Positions 54,956-64,000 of a DNA stretch of 64,000 bases are shown in pieces. The position numbers were made by a program, and so were the translations under genes. The stretch lies in the NCBI RefSeq assembly GCF_050624435.1, contig NC_134542.1, positions 10,189,497 through 10,253,496 on the forward strand, given 5' to 3'. The notes under the pieces were generated by a model. It did not search any database and was not told the origin of the DNA. It saw only the letters and a program-made list of their open reading frames with translations. Source of the DNA: Tenrec ecaudatus (taxonomy: Eukaryota > Chordata > Mammalia > Afrosoricida > Tenrecidae). The stretch's first letter is position 1; each line of letters starts with the position of its first letter.

Positions 54956-55332
54956 CAGTAGAATACCTGGAAGGAGGAATATCATTGATGATGGTAGATA
55001 GATCTTTCTTGAAAACAGAATACCAGAAAGATGTTTGCTTGTGTTTTATTGATTTTGAAAAGGCATTTGAATATATAGATTATAGAAAACTATAGATAAA
55101 AACAGACAATGAGTAAAGCAGAACATTTTAGAATTGATGTATTTGAATAATGGTGATAGTAAGGAATATTAGAAATACTATGGACTTCCAGAAGAACAAA
55201 TAAGTCTGTCCTGGAAGTAGTACATCCAGAATGCTACTTAAAAATGGAGATCGCAAGAATTTGTCTCAGGTACTTTGAACTTGATATTAGGAAAAAACAT
55301 TCCCTGGAGAAAAAGACAATCTATGAAGTCAT
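54956..55332 (+). mobile_element. RTE LINE host element, second part with internal deletion
   Basis: Resumes at the RT region (ggaggaatatcattgatgat, accagaaagatgtttgcttg, gttttattgattttgaaaag). At about 55090 it jumps from the RT core straight to the C-terminal region (aatgagtaaagcagaac, gtaaggaatattagaaatac), so the YADD-bearing block is missing. Confidence 0.85.
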
Positions 55333-55846
55333 TGTACTGGTTGATTTAAGAAACAAATCCAGAAACACTCATATATGTGTAATAGAAAACATTACATTAA
55401 AGAGTAATTGTGTATTAAGAAAACATCCCAGCCCAGTCCAGATCAAGTCCCTAAGTCCAATATTAGTCCATATGTCCAATACAGTTTATAAACTTCTCTT
55501 CAGACTCATGCAACACATGCAACGACGCTGAATTCAGGAAGATCATGGGCCAGTGGGTGGAAAGTCTTGGGGATCCAGAGACTGTGGATGCATCTCAGCG
55601 CTGGTGTGGGTCTCCATGTGGTTCCTCCAGCTCCAAGGCTCTTGACTCCATCAGCATAGCTCCGTGTGTCTTGTCATCAGGAATGTTTCACTGTATGCCT
55701 CTGTGTCCTGCTTCCAGGGAAGAAGACCAGAGTTCTCAAAATCATCTGGAGAAGTCCATGCCCACACAGAGACCTCATTGGGTATGACCTGATTGACAGG
55801 CTAGACTCCATATCTTCACAGGTTGACAGATTATGTAACTGCCACA
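55333..55846 (-). mobile_element. Solo LTR, MaLR-type family A, antisense, in RTE
   Basis: Begins tgtactggttgatttaagaa, passes catcccagcccagtccagat and ctcatgcaacacatgcaacg, and ends gattatgtaactgccaca. Flanks are gtcat and gtaaa, a weak 5-bp duplication. RTE text continues on both sides. Confidence 0.88.
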
Positions 55847-56030
55847 GTAAAAAAAAAAAAGAAGAGGAAGAAGACCCTTAAGGAGATGGATTGACACTAT
55901 GGCTGCAATAATGGGCTCAAATATAGCAATACTTGTGAGAATGGCACAGGAATGGGGAGTGTTTTTCGTGCTGTTGTACATGGGGTGGCAATGTGTTGGC
56001 AGTAACTATAGGGCATCTAATAACAACATG
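55847..56030 (+). mobile_element. RTE LINE host element, 3' end
   Basis: gaagaggaagaagaccctta, gattgacactatggctgcaa, gagaatggcacaggaatggg and an end near ggcatctaataacaacatgg. An A-run at 55849-55860 marks the junction with the solo LTR. Confidence 0.85.
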
Positions 56031-56330
56031 GATGACATTTCAAGTAATAGGAATTCCCAAATATTTAATTGTGGAATCTGTAAATGTACCAACAGGTAGT
56101 TATTCAAAGAGCATGGGGATGCTGCATGGCTTAAAATCCGAAAAGGTGTGCATTAGGTTTCGATACTTTTACCCTCAACATTAAATCTGTATGCTGAGCA
56201 AATCATCTAAGAGGCCAGACTATTTTAAGAACACAACATTGGGTTTGGGAGATGGATGAATTAACAACCTGAGATTGCTGAACCTTGTTTGCTGAAAGTA
56301 AAGAGAACTTGAAGCACTTTGATTCTGTCC
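56031..56330 (+). mobile_element. RTE RT-core block after the RTE 3' end
   Basis: aataggaattcccaaatatt, aaaatccgaaaaggtgtgca, aatctgtatgctgagcaaat and agagaacttgaagcactttg follow the RTE RT core. This is the segment absent from 55090. The block lacks both a 3' end and a 5' region, so it is an internal fragment. Confidence 0.78.
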
Positions 56331-56377
56331 TATAGAATCTCCATGGCACTCCTTATAATCTCTGCCCAAACATTGTC

Positions 56378-56530
56378 ATCTACTTAATTTCAACTCATAG
56401 TAACCCTACATTGGGCTTTGAAAACTATAAATCTTTGAGAGCAGACAGTCCCATCTTTATTTTGAGGAGTGGCTGGAGTTTCTTCCAGGGAACAGATGGT
56501 TGGAGGTGAATTGTCAATCTTGGCTAGCAG
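56378..56530 (-). mobile_element. AfroSINE, antisense
   Basis: Contains atttcaactcatagtaaccc, gaaaactataaatctttgag and ggaggtgaattgtcaatctt. Confidence 0.7.
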
Positions 56531-56795
56531 TCCTGTTGTTGTTAGGTACCATTGAGTCCATTCATGCTCATAGTGAGCTAATGTACAGCCTGAGGAAACA
56601 CAGCTCAGTCCTGCACCATCCTCACATTTTCACAGTCATTTTGGATGTCCATCTTATTGAAGGTCTTCCTCTTTTGTCTGCCTTTATACTTTATCAAGCA
56701 TGATGTCTTTTTCACAGGAATTGGTCTCAACTGATAACATATCCAGAGTACACGAGACACAAAATCTCACCATCCTTGCCTCTAAGGAATGTTCT
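56531..56795 (-). mobile_element. RTE LINE 3' end, antisense
   Basis: gttgttgttaggtaccattg, ctcagtcctgcaccatcctc, actttatcaagcatgatgtc and ccatccttgcctctaaggaa follow the reversed RTE 3' end. Confidence 0.85.
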
Positions 56796-57096
56796 GGTAG
56801 CCCTAGCTCCCTCTATGTGTCTTGCTCACCACATTGTGTTTGTTACGTCCCATAACAATCATTTGGAAATACCATTCATGCCCGTCCTCTCATGTCCAGT
56901 CTCGGTCCCAGAGTCATCAGAGAGCCCCAGATCTTACATGTGAACAACTACAACAAGTCACACAACCTTATACCCAATCATATGCAACAAACGGCTGTAA
57001 GACGATTAGTAATCCTGAATCACTACACCAATTTCCTACTCTCCTATTCTACTAACTCAAAGTTCTTCCTTGCTCAGTAAACAGTCAATATTATGT
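56796..57096. other. Unassigned sequence
   Basis: No feature recognised. Confidence 0.4.
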
Positions 57097-57097
57097 T

Positions 57098-57165
57098 GCC
57101 GTTGGGTGCCACCAAGTTAGGTCTAACCCTCAAATGACCCTATGCACAACACAATAAACTATAAC
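57098..57165 (-). mobile_element. RTE or AfroSINE tail, antisense
   Basis: gttgccgttgggtgccacca then accctatgcacaacacaata is the reversed shared 3' tail of RTE and AfroSINE. Too short to tell which. Confidence 0.65.
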
Positions 57166-57329
57166 TAAAGCTACAAATATAGGGATGGAAAAACACTCTT
57201 ATTTCATTGGTATGGCTAATAAAATGATCTCTAGAGTCAAATAGATCTGTTCTCAATAATTCCATGAAGTTACATACCAAAAACCTGTTCTTAAGGAAGA
57301 AAAGACTCCAAATTCAAATATATTTTATT

Positions 57330-57715
57330 GAGTCATCTTTATTAGGTCTTAGTACAACAAATTAAAGACAAAGACAAATCACTCAGATGAGGGAGACCAT
57401 CATCATGAAACCACAATGGTGTCCAGAGGATTTATGATTGTGAAGCTAATTATAGAACACAGAAAAGAAATCCTGCTTGACAAGCAGATCATTTCAACAC
57501 CGTAGTAGGAGAGATACATAATTAGGAGAGAAATGGGATCATGATCGGGATACGTACACTGTTACAACTTAGAAACTTTTATGTGACTGGTTCAGGGGCT
57601 TTCTGGACATCTTGGTCAAAGTAGGACTTCTGACTATATAGTATAGCAATTTCCACTAACATGACATACATGCAAGTCCCTTGAGTGTAAGACTGCACCT
57701 CGCTGAGTTGACCAC
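57330..57715 (-). pseudogene. Possible processed pseudogene or 3' exon, unrecognised
   Basis: Read on the minus strand, an open frame of about 39 codons ends SQKSYFDQDVQKAPEPVT then stop near 57585. About 250 bases later come two AATAAA signals, at about 57345 and 57325 in window coordinates. This looks like a coding end plus 3' untranslated region. I do not recognise the protein. There is no clear A-tail, and a SINE lies directly upstream, so a chance frame is a real alternative. Confidence 0.25.
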
Positions 57716-57723
57716 ACCAAAAG

Positions 57724-57905
57724 AGAAACAAAAAACTCACTGCCAACAAGTCGGTGCTGACTCATAGTGATTCTGTAGGGCAGGGTAGGACTGCTCCTGT
57801 GAGTTTCTGAGACTCTGTTTATTGAAGTAGAAAGCCCCATCTTTCTCCCACAAAGTGCCTGATGATTTTGAACATCTGACCTTGATGATAGCAGCCCAAT
57901 GAGTA
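57724..57905 (-). mobile_element. AfroSINE, antisense
   Basis: Contains aaactcactgccaacaagtc, gactcatagtgattctgtag, cagggtaggactgctcctgt and ctgatgattttgaacatctg. Confidence 0.87.
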
Positions 57906-59205
57906 CCTACTTTCAAACTTCTCTGACTGGGAGCAAGACTATTTGCAATGCTGGTTAATGGTCAGAAAAACTCAGATGGAAAATGAATGTAAGTCAAAGC
58001 TGAAAGTGGAGTTAATGCTTTCACATGACCTTTCACAAACCAAGTGTTCAGAATTTAAGCTTAGTTAACCCTCAGACCCCTTTTCCATGTAGTTGAACTA
58101 TTGACCTATAACTTTGCAGGGGTTGTGGTGAGGATCAGCAGAGAAGTGTTGATCTTACAGTTTAGGTTCTTTGTAGAGTACTGCCAATAAGAATCTAGAC
58201 CTGGAAACTTACCTTTTTCTGGTTTCAGGGAAGTTGACACATGGACTCCGGATTCAAGTGCACAGACCCCTAAATGAATGTCCGCTAAAGGAAACCTCAC
58301 AGGATTCTAGGTAAGGTGGGATTTATAAATACCAACACAGGCATATCTTCCCCTCAGCTGGCTGCTTGGGAAAGCCACAAATCATGGACCTTTAGCCTAA
58401 GGGCAGGCAGTTCATGATGGAGCAGAGCCGTTATTTAAGGCAACATGGCTACCTGGGAAGAAACTGTTTTAAATACTGTCATCACAAAGGCAACGAGGGC
58501 CTGACAGGAAAGATGAGGCTTTGGAAAACTAGCAAGGCATTCTTGAATTTTGCCTCTTCTTCTTTTCTGAGGTTCTCTCTACTACACATTAAACTTACTA
58601 CTTCACAACTTTCTTCTTAGCTTGGCCAACATATGGGTTGACATCTAAAATAGCAGTTTATTTTCTGCCATTTCTATGTTGGAACCTTGCAGTAGGTGTT
58701 GGAATCTGCATTTGCATTTGCTGTACCAACAATTTCAGATGACTTAGCCACATCTCTTTGCTGTTAAAGAAATACAGTGTGATAATAATAATGCAAAGTA
58801 TTCCTGATAGTTAATGACCCTCATCTGCATGTTTGGGGGAAATTTAAAATTATTTTCTGGTCTATACATCTGAGACATGTGTTCAATAGCCTCGCGGTTT
58901 TGAGGAGTGTGTCACTGGAGGAAGGAGACTTTGCATAAACCCAAAGTTTCTCGTGAAACATATCCAAATTCTCATAGGTGTAGCTCATGCCCATGCAACA
59001 GAAAGATGGGCAGATCCTTTATCTGGCCTTCAACTGGGTGTTTTTTGGAAACAGATTCTGAAATTCAAACTACAGGCAGGAAATGTACCGAGTTAAAGGG
59101 TGTTCTCGGTGGCATTGATGAGAAAGAGAGAATGGGCAGAATAGAGGGGTAAGCTGATCTGCAATGCTGTTGCAACGAAGGCTTCTCTTTCATGGTGGAA
59201 CGCTA
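57906..59205. other. Unassigned, repeat-poor sequence
   Basis: 1.3 kb without a recognised element. The short frames at 58106-58300 (minus) and 58414-58620, 58907-59152 (plus) show no known domain. Confidence 0.35.
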
Positions 59206-59206
59206 A

Positions 59207-59405
59207 GGAGTCTGGTGGCCCAGTGGTTAAACACTCAGCTGCCAACTGAGAGCTCGCTGCTATGAACCTGCCAGTGCCTGCAGAGGAGAAAGATCTAGCA
59301 ATGTGCTCACGTAAGGATTACAGCCAAGAAAACTCTATGTCACAGTTCTATTTGATCACATTGGGTTAGTATGGGTTGAAACCAATAGGACACACCTAAC
59401 AACAA
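59207..59405 (+). mobile_element. AfroSINE, complete
   Basis: Head aaggagtctggtggcccagt and ggttaaacactcagctgcca, body gctcacgtaaggattacagc and tail gggttgaaaccaataggaca, then aacaacaac. Sense orientation. Confidence 0.9.
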
Positions 59406-59610
59406 CATTGAACAGAATGGGTTTTTATTGCTGTCCTAAATTAATTGAATATAGTTGGATCTTGTTCCTTTGCATCAGTCAGTTATTAGCTGCAGGCTAC
59501 ACCTTGGAAGAACGTCTACTCCTGGCTCAGGCAGTTCCTTGTGAGTGAGAGAAGGAGCTGGAATCAGCACTCATAGTCCCATGTGGAAGGGGAGAAGAGA
59601 AAGATATCTG
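59406..59610. other. Unassigned sequence
   Basis: No feature recognised. Confidence 0.4.
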
Positions 59611-59611
59611 C

Positions 59612-59802
59612 TGGTACAAAGGGTTATGCATTGAACTGCTAAATAGAAAGTCAACAGTTTGAAACCATCAGCTGCTTCATGGGAGCAAGATGAGACTTTC
59701 TGCTCCCATAGAGATGTACCGTCTTGGAAACCCAAAGGGACCACTGTACTCTGCCCTATTGATTCACCATAGTGTTAATCAACTGGATGACAGTGGGTTT
59801 GG
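59612..59802 (+). mobile_element. AfroSINE, near complete
   Basis: Contains gttatgcattgaactgctaa, agtttgaaaccatcagctgc, tttctgctcccatagagatg and aactggatgacagtgggttt. Confidence 0.87.
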
Positions 59803-60258
59803 GTTTACAAGAGGACAGGTTGGATGTACCTTCCCTGAAGAAATGATCTAAATAAAGATTTGTATCTCTGTGTAAATTTAGATGATAAAGCTAACCCCCC
59901 AGGGAAATTAAACCTTCTGCTTTGGGCTCATTAGCTTTTGTCTATTGCACTAACCAGTCACATGAGACTTAATAAGCATTACAGAGGGAATTAAGGTGAC
60001 CAGTTCATTTCTGGTGGCAGAGTGCCACTGCATGTTGCTGAATGATATCATTCAGTGATAGAAGGATAATACGGAGAAAATAAAAACTTACTTCTGAAAT
60101 TCTATCCTGGCGTGAGATGTGAAAGAGTAACATTGATTTCACTTTAGATATTCTATCTAAATATGTATATATTCACGTTTAGAAAAAACAACAGTTAAAA
60201 CTAATACCCAGTACACATCAGGGGGTCTTTGATGAAGGCAACCTTTCAAAAGAAGATC
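59803..60258. other. Unassigned sequence
   Basis: No feature recognised. Confidence 0.4.
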
Positions 60259-60259
60259 A

Positions 60260-60355
60260 CCAAGCAGTTCTTCTGACGAACTTTTGGTTGGATTCCAACC
60301 ACCAGCCTTCTGGTTAGCAGTCAAGTGCTTAACCCAAAGATCATCAGTCACTCCT
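60260..60355 (-). mobile_element. AfroSINE 5' part, antisense
   Basis: Contains ttggttggattccaaccacc, agccttctggttagcagtca and agtgcttaacccaaagatca, the reversed B-box, A-box and head region. Confidence 0.75.
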
Positions 60356-60361
60356 TAGAAT

Positions 60362-60515
60362 GCTGCCTTACTGCCATCTACTTGTGTGTGACTCGTCACA
60401 GCCTCACATAGGGTTCCAAGTCTCTGTCAAGCTTTATGGGACCAGATCACCTCTTCTTTCTCTGGAGGAGTGACTGCTGGGCTTGAGGGGGAACAGTCCA
60501 ACACTCACCTTTCAG
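60362..60515 (-). mobile_element. AfroSINE, antisense
   Basis: Contains ttactgccatctacttgtgt, ctcacatagggttccaagtc and tctttctctggaggagtgac. Confidence 0.75.
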
Positions 60516-60714
60516 TGCCATTGTCACTAAAATGACCTCTCAGAAAGTAAGGAAAATTAGCTGTGTTTTGACAAATAAAAATGGAAACAATCCATCACCA
60601 GCACAATGGAAGCATAAGAAATATCAACTGAATTCTTTCAAGAACAAGAACCAATAGGATGTCCATGTTCCAGTGGTATTCCAGGTGACCACTACTGCAT
60701 ACTCAGAGAGCCTA

Positions 60715-60890
60715 GAAAAAGATTGATAGGAGGGATTAATCCTGGGGGAAAGACATCATGTTTGGAAAAGTACAGGGTCAGCAAAAAAAAAAAAAGGGAA
60801 GACTTTCAAGGGCATAGTTGTTATTTTATATATGCTCATTACAAATTTGAGACAGCTCAATGGCACCTAATACCAATATCCTTGTTGATG
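60715..60890 (+). mobile_element. RTE LINE 3' end, diverged
   Basis: cctgggggaaagacatcatg, ttggaaaagtacagggtcag and gacagctcaatggcacctaa match the RTE 3' end. The middle is altered by an A-run at 60784-60797. Confidence 0.65.
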
Positions 60891-60934
60891 TTCTTTCTAG
60901 ATTATTCTTGCTCAATGTCTGAGTGCCTAGGAAC

Positions 60935-60951
60935 CCTGGGTATATTTTCTT
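60935..60951. repeat. Target-site duplication, left (17 bp)
   Basis: cctgggtatattttctt, identical to 61600-61616. Confidence 0.95.
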
Positions 60952-61599
60952 ATTTTTTTCTTTTTTTACATTTTATTAGGGACTCATACAACTCTTATCA
61001 CAATCCATACATATACATACATCAATTGTATAAAGCACATCCATACATTCCCTGCCCCAATCATTCTCAAAGCATTTGCTCTCCACTTAAGCCCTTTGCA
61101 TCAGGTCCTCTTTTTTTTCCCCTCCCTCCCCATCCCCCCCTCCCTCATGTGCCCTTGGTAATTTATACATCATTATTTTGTCATATCTTGCCCTATCCGG
61201 AGTCTCCCTTCCCCCCCTTCTCTGACGTCCCTCTCCCAGGGAGGAGGTCACATGTGGATGCTTGTAATCAGTTCCTCCTTTCCAACCCACTCACCCTCCA
61301 CTCTCCCAGCATCGCCCCTCACACCCTTGGTCCTGAAGGTATCATCCACCCTGGATTTCCTGTGCCTCCAGCCCTCGTATGTACCAGTGTACAACCTCTG
61401 CCCTATCCAGCCCTGCAAGGTAGAATTCAGATCATGGTAGTTGTGGGTAGGAAGCATCCAGGATCTGGGGGAAAGCTGTGTTCTTCATCAGTACTACCTC
61501 GCACCCTAATTAACCCATCTCCTCTCCTAAACCCCTCTATGAGGGGATCTCCAGTGGCCCACACTTGGGCCTTGGGTCTCCACTCTGCACTTCCCCCTT
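60952..61599 (-). mobile_element. 2-kb retroposon 3' end, antisense, recent
   Basis: T-rich reversed tail, then cattttattagggactcata and the reversed family to tccactctgcacttccccct. It is flanked by a perfect 17-bp duplication. The perfect duplicates and well-kept sequence suggest it is among the youngest insertions here. Confidence 0.95.
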
Positions 61600-61616
61600 C
61601 CTGGGTATATTTTCTT
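61600..61616. repeat. Target-site duplication, right (17 bp)
   Basis: cctgggtatattttctt, partner of 60935-60951, with no mismatch. Confidence 0.95.
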
Positions 61617-63535
61617 CTGATGTCACATGCCTAAGGAATTTAGAAGTTATATAAGTCCTTGGGTAAATTTAGCATATACTTAGTTACTATTTACTAAGAA
61701 GTTCGTCAAGCGGCATTATTTCTCTAAATCTAATTTCCCCACCTCTTAAGATAGGACTAATAACTTCATGCTGCTGATTTGAAAATCAGTTTTCTTACAG
61801 AAGTAGAGCTTTGCATAGCACTTGGATCCATTCAAATATCTCTTAGATCTATAGACTAAAAAAGTAAAATCTAAAAGATCTTTGGAATTGGTCTTATTAT
61901 CCATAGCTTCATAAGAAATCATCTTAAAGGCCAGCGGGATAAAATGGCAATGTCTTATTATGTAGGCTGGGCTCCGCAGGGTGGTTCTGATTTGGTCTCT
62001 GTTGCAGTTATATATCAGCAGGGGCTGCAGGAATCTGAAAGCGAGTCTAAACTCTACATCTATGATCGCTCACTCACATGGCTCCTAACTTATCCTAGAT
62101 GTCCAGTGAAAGCTCAGCTGGAGCTGTGGAGCCCAGTATGTGTCAATGGTTTCTCCATGTAGGTTGGGCTTCTACCAGCATAATGGACAGGTTCCAAAAG
62201 GGGACATATCAAGAATAAGTGTACTAAATAGCAGGGAGAATTTGTCAAGTATGCCTAGAATGTATGCAAATTCCCCAGTATCACTTTACTCACCTTTATT
62301 GGTCCACAAAGTTACAGAATCTGCTCACTGAGAGGTGAAAAAGTAAATTATATCTCTTGATAGGACAAGGTCATACCACTGAAGAATATGTGGGACTCTT
62401 ATCAAGATGTAGTTCTGTCATCATGGAAAATTTAATTAGACAAAATGGTTTAATTTAATAAAAAATCATGACAGTTTTTACTCTACCGTGAGCTTGTTTC
62501 ATGACAGAGGCAAACACTGTGACACTCACAACCATTTTACACGGAGAGAGATTTTGCTACCAGTAATTTTGAAAGAATGTCACAAGAATTATCAAATAAA
62601 TTGTCAGTTACAGGGAAATGCTGTTCTCTAAGAAGTCAATGAACAATGCTCTTCTTTAAACTCAGTTTATTGGTTTTCATCCCAGGAAGAAGTCCTTGTC
62701 TAAATGGTTGGACTGTGCTGTGTTTCCTGAGACAAGCTCAACCCTGAAATGATTATGATAGACAGAAAGGTACATAGGTTGAACAAATCACTCCTTGGAT
62801 AGAGAATGTAAAAGCCTTCGTATCTTAAAGAACAAAGACAGACAGCAAAAAATGTGGCATGTTGTCTTGTAGTAATTCAATAACACATCTGAATGCAAAC
62901 TCTTCAAATCCTCAAGGCCCAATTTTACCTTTGAAATATTTGGAAATTACTAATCCCAATGCTGTCTGGCAAGTAATAAATGGCACTGCTTTTCTTCCTT
63001 ACCACTTCAATAATATTTTTTAATTTATATTTTATACAATTCTGATGAGATAGATATTCACATACAAAATACATTGTTTTACTTAATCTCCACATAGCTA
63101 TATAAAAGGCGTTTGAGATGAGTGGTTGGTCTTTCAAAATCCCATCATATATAGCTTTGTTTCTATCACCAAGGCTATAACTCTGTTTCTATCACCAAAA
63201 CTATATTTCCCATATACTGTTCCCTTTTTTTGTTTCCAAACTTTGCATTCCAATCATCGATAATTTTCAGTACATCTTGATTAAATATTTGATCAATTTT
63301 CAACAACACATAGACTTCTCCAGATGGAAAACATAGAAATCAACTTAATTATATCTGTGGGAAGAGACGTGGAGATGTTCAATTTCAGCAGCTAAAATTA
63401 GGTCTGGAGTCAAATATGAAACAGACTAGAATCATATTCAAGTTCAAGGTAAAGTTGAACAAAATTAAACAAGTCCAAGTGAGTCAAAATATGACCTTGA
63501 GCTAGACTATACCTCTTCTCTAAGCAACCTTACCC
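61617..63535. other. Unassigned, repeat-poor sequence
   Basis: 1.9 kb with no recognised mobile element, exon or RNA gene. AT-rich. Short frames (62-72 codons) only. Confidence 0.35.
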
Positions 63536-64000
63536 TTGATCATTTCCCACCAGGCCTGCCACTCCCCCTTCTCTACCATATGGGTTCCCATGTTTTTCCC
63601 TTGTCCCTGGGTTTGTTAACACCACTTCCTTACCCCCCCCACCCCCCCACCCCAAGTCCCCCCGGAACTGTCGGTCCCGTTGTTTTTCATCCAGATAGTT
63701 CATCCAGCCTGTCCTATTCAGACAGACCTGTGGAGTCACTAACATGCACGAAAACTAGACAGAGGAACACAAAGCAACAGTATACAAGCAGACAACAAAA
63801 CAACCAAAACAAACCACTGAAAAAGAACAGAACAAAACAGTTCACAAGAGAAAAGCTTGTAGTTAGTTCAGGGATCTTTGCTGGCCCTTAGGAGCGTTTT
63901 CCAGTCCAGTCTGTTGGGGCACCACGCCCTGGCCCCAAAGTCCACTTTCAGCATTCCCTGGGGACCTTGCCACTCCATTTCCTTGCTGTTCCGCTGCACT
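63536..64000 (-). mobile_element. 2-kb retroposon 5' part, antisense, runs off the window
   Basis: Matches the 5' half of the long copy at 25091-27165 (for example ttcatccagcctgtcctatt, gtctgttggggcaccacgcc, and gccactccatttccttgctg). It continues past 64000. A C-rich run lies at 63632-63663. Confidence 0.92.

Noticed and set aside
59207..59290. A tRNA gene in the SINE head
   Set aside because: The A- and B-box-like words belong to the tRNA-derived SINE. No cloverleaf with paired acceptor stem is present.
60723..61634. A 303-codon plus-strand frame, the longest in the window
   Set aside because: It runs from unique DNA through the target duplication into an antisense retroposon tail and out again. 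Its protein is composed of the reversed repeat.

Overview
The window is mammalian intergenic or intronic DNA with no protein-coding exon that I can recognise. It is dominated by interspersed repeats that point to Afrotheria. There are about 35 copies of a tRNA-derived SINE of the AfroSINE type, about 20 fragments of its partner RTE LINE (RTE1_LA/BovB-like), and about a dozen copies of a roughly 2-kb retroposon that ends in AATAAAATG plus an A-rich tail. Two hAT elements with SPIN termini (27951-29123 and 49413-49604) narrow this further. SPIN was described in tenrec but not as a general afrotherian element, so a tenrec such as Echinops telfairi is the best guess. The species call is inference.

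Layout. 1-5,900: a MaLR-type LTR carrying a SINE, a hAT MITE with an 8-bp target duplication, an old antisense L1 ORF2, and an RTE 3' end with a 45-bp triplication. 5,860-9,640: a TG microsatellite, an L2 fragment, and a relic of a mariner-type HTH domain. 9,640-14,600: a long RTE copy with an in-frame YADD motif, a second RTE copy, and SINE pairs. 14,600-15,390: a repeat-poor stretch that could be a conserved noncoding element. 15,390-18,370: stacked retroposon 3' tails, an LTR, and a 50-bp inverted duplication of that LTR's end. 18,370-25,075: SINEs, RTE pieces, an MLT1 LTR and an L2 fragment. 25,091-27,165: the longest 2-kb retroposon copy, flanked by a 16-bp target duplication. 27,951-29,123: SPIN with a retroposon inserted in it. 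29,125-36,150: mostly repeat-poor DNA. 36,150-46,010: RTE, LTR and retroposon nests. 49,325-49,945: SPIN inside RTE. 50,588-56,030: one RTE element split by five later insertions, namely a SINE, a U1 snRNA pseudogene, an inverted RTE piece, a two-LTR MaLR provirus and a reversed solo LTR. 56,030-64,000: more SINEs, a retroposon with a perfect 17-bp target duplication, and a retroposon running off the right edge.

Function. Nothing here works as an operon or pathway. What can be recovered is relative chronology: RTE copies are usually the hosts; SINEs, LTRs, SPIN and a U1 pseudogene sit inside them; and the 2-kb retroposon sits inside both RTE and SPIN. Family names come from recalled consensus features and were not checked with a repeat library. 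Boundaries given without a target duplication are good to roughly 10-30 bases. I found no undescribed biological system. The most informative items are the SPIN insertions, the nested RTE stack with its U1 pseudogene, and a local inverted duplication.
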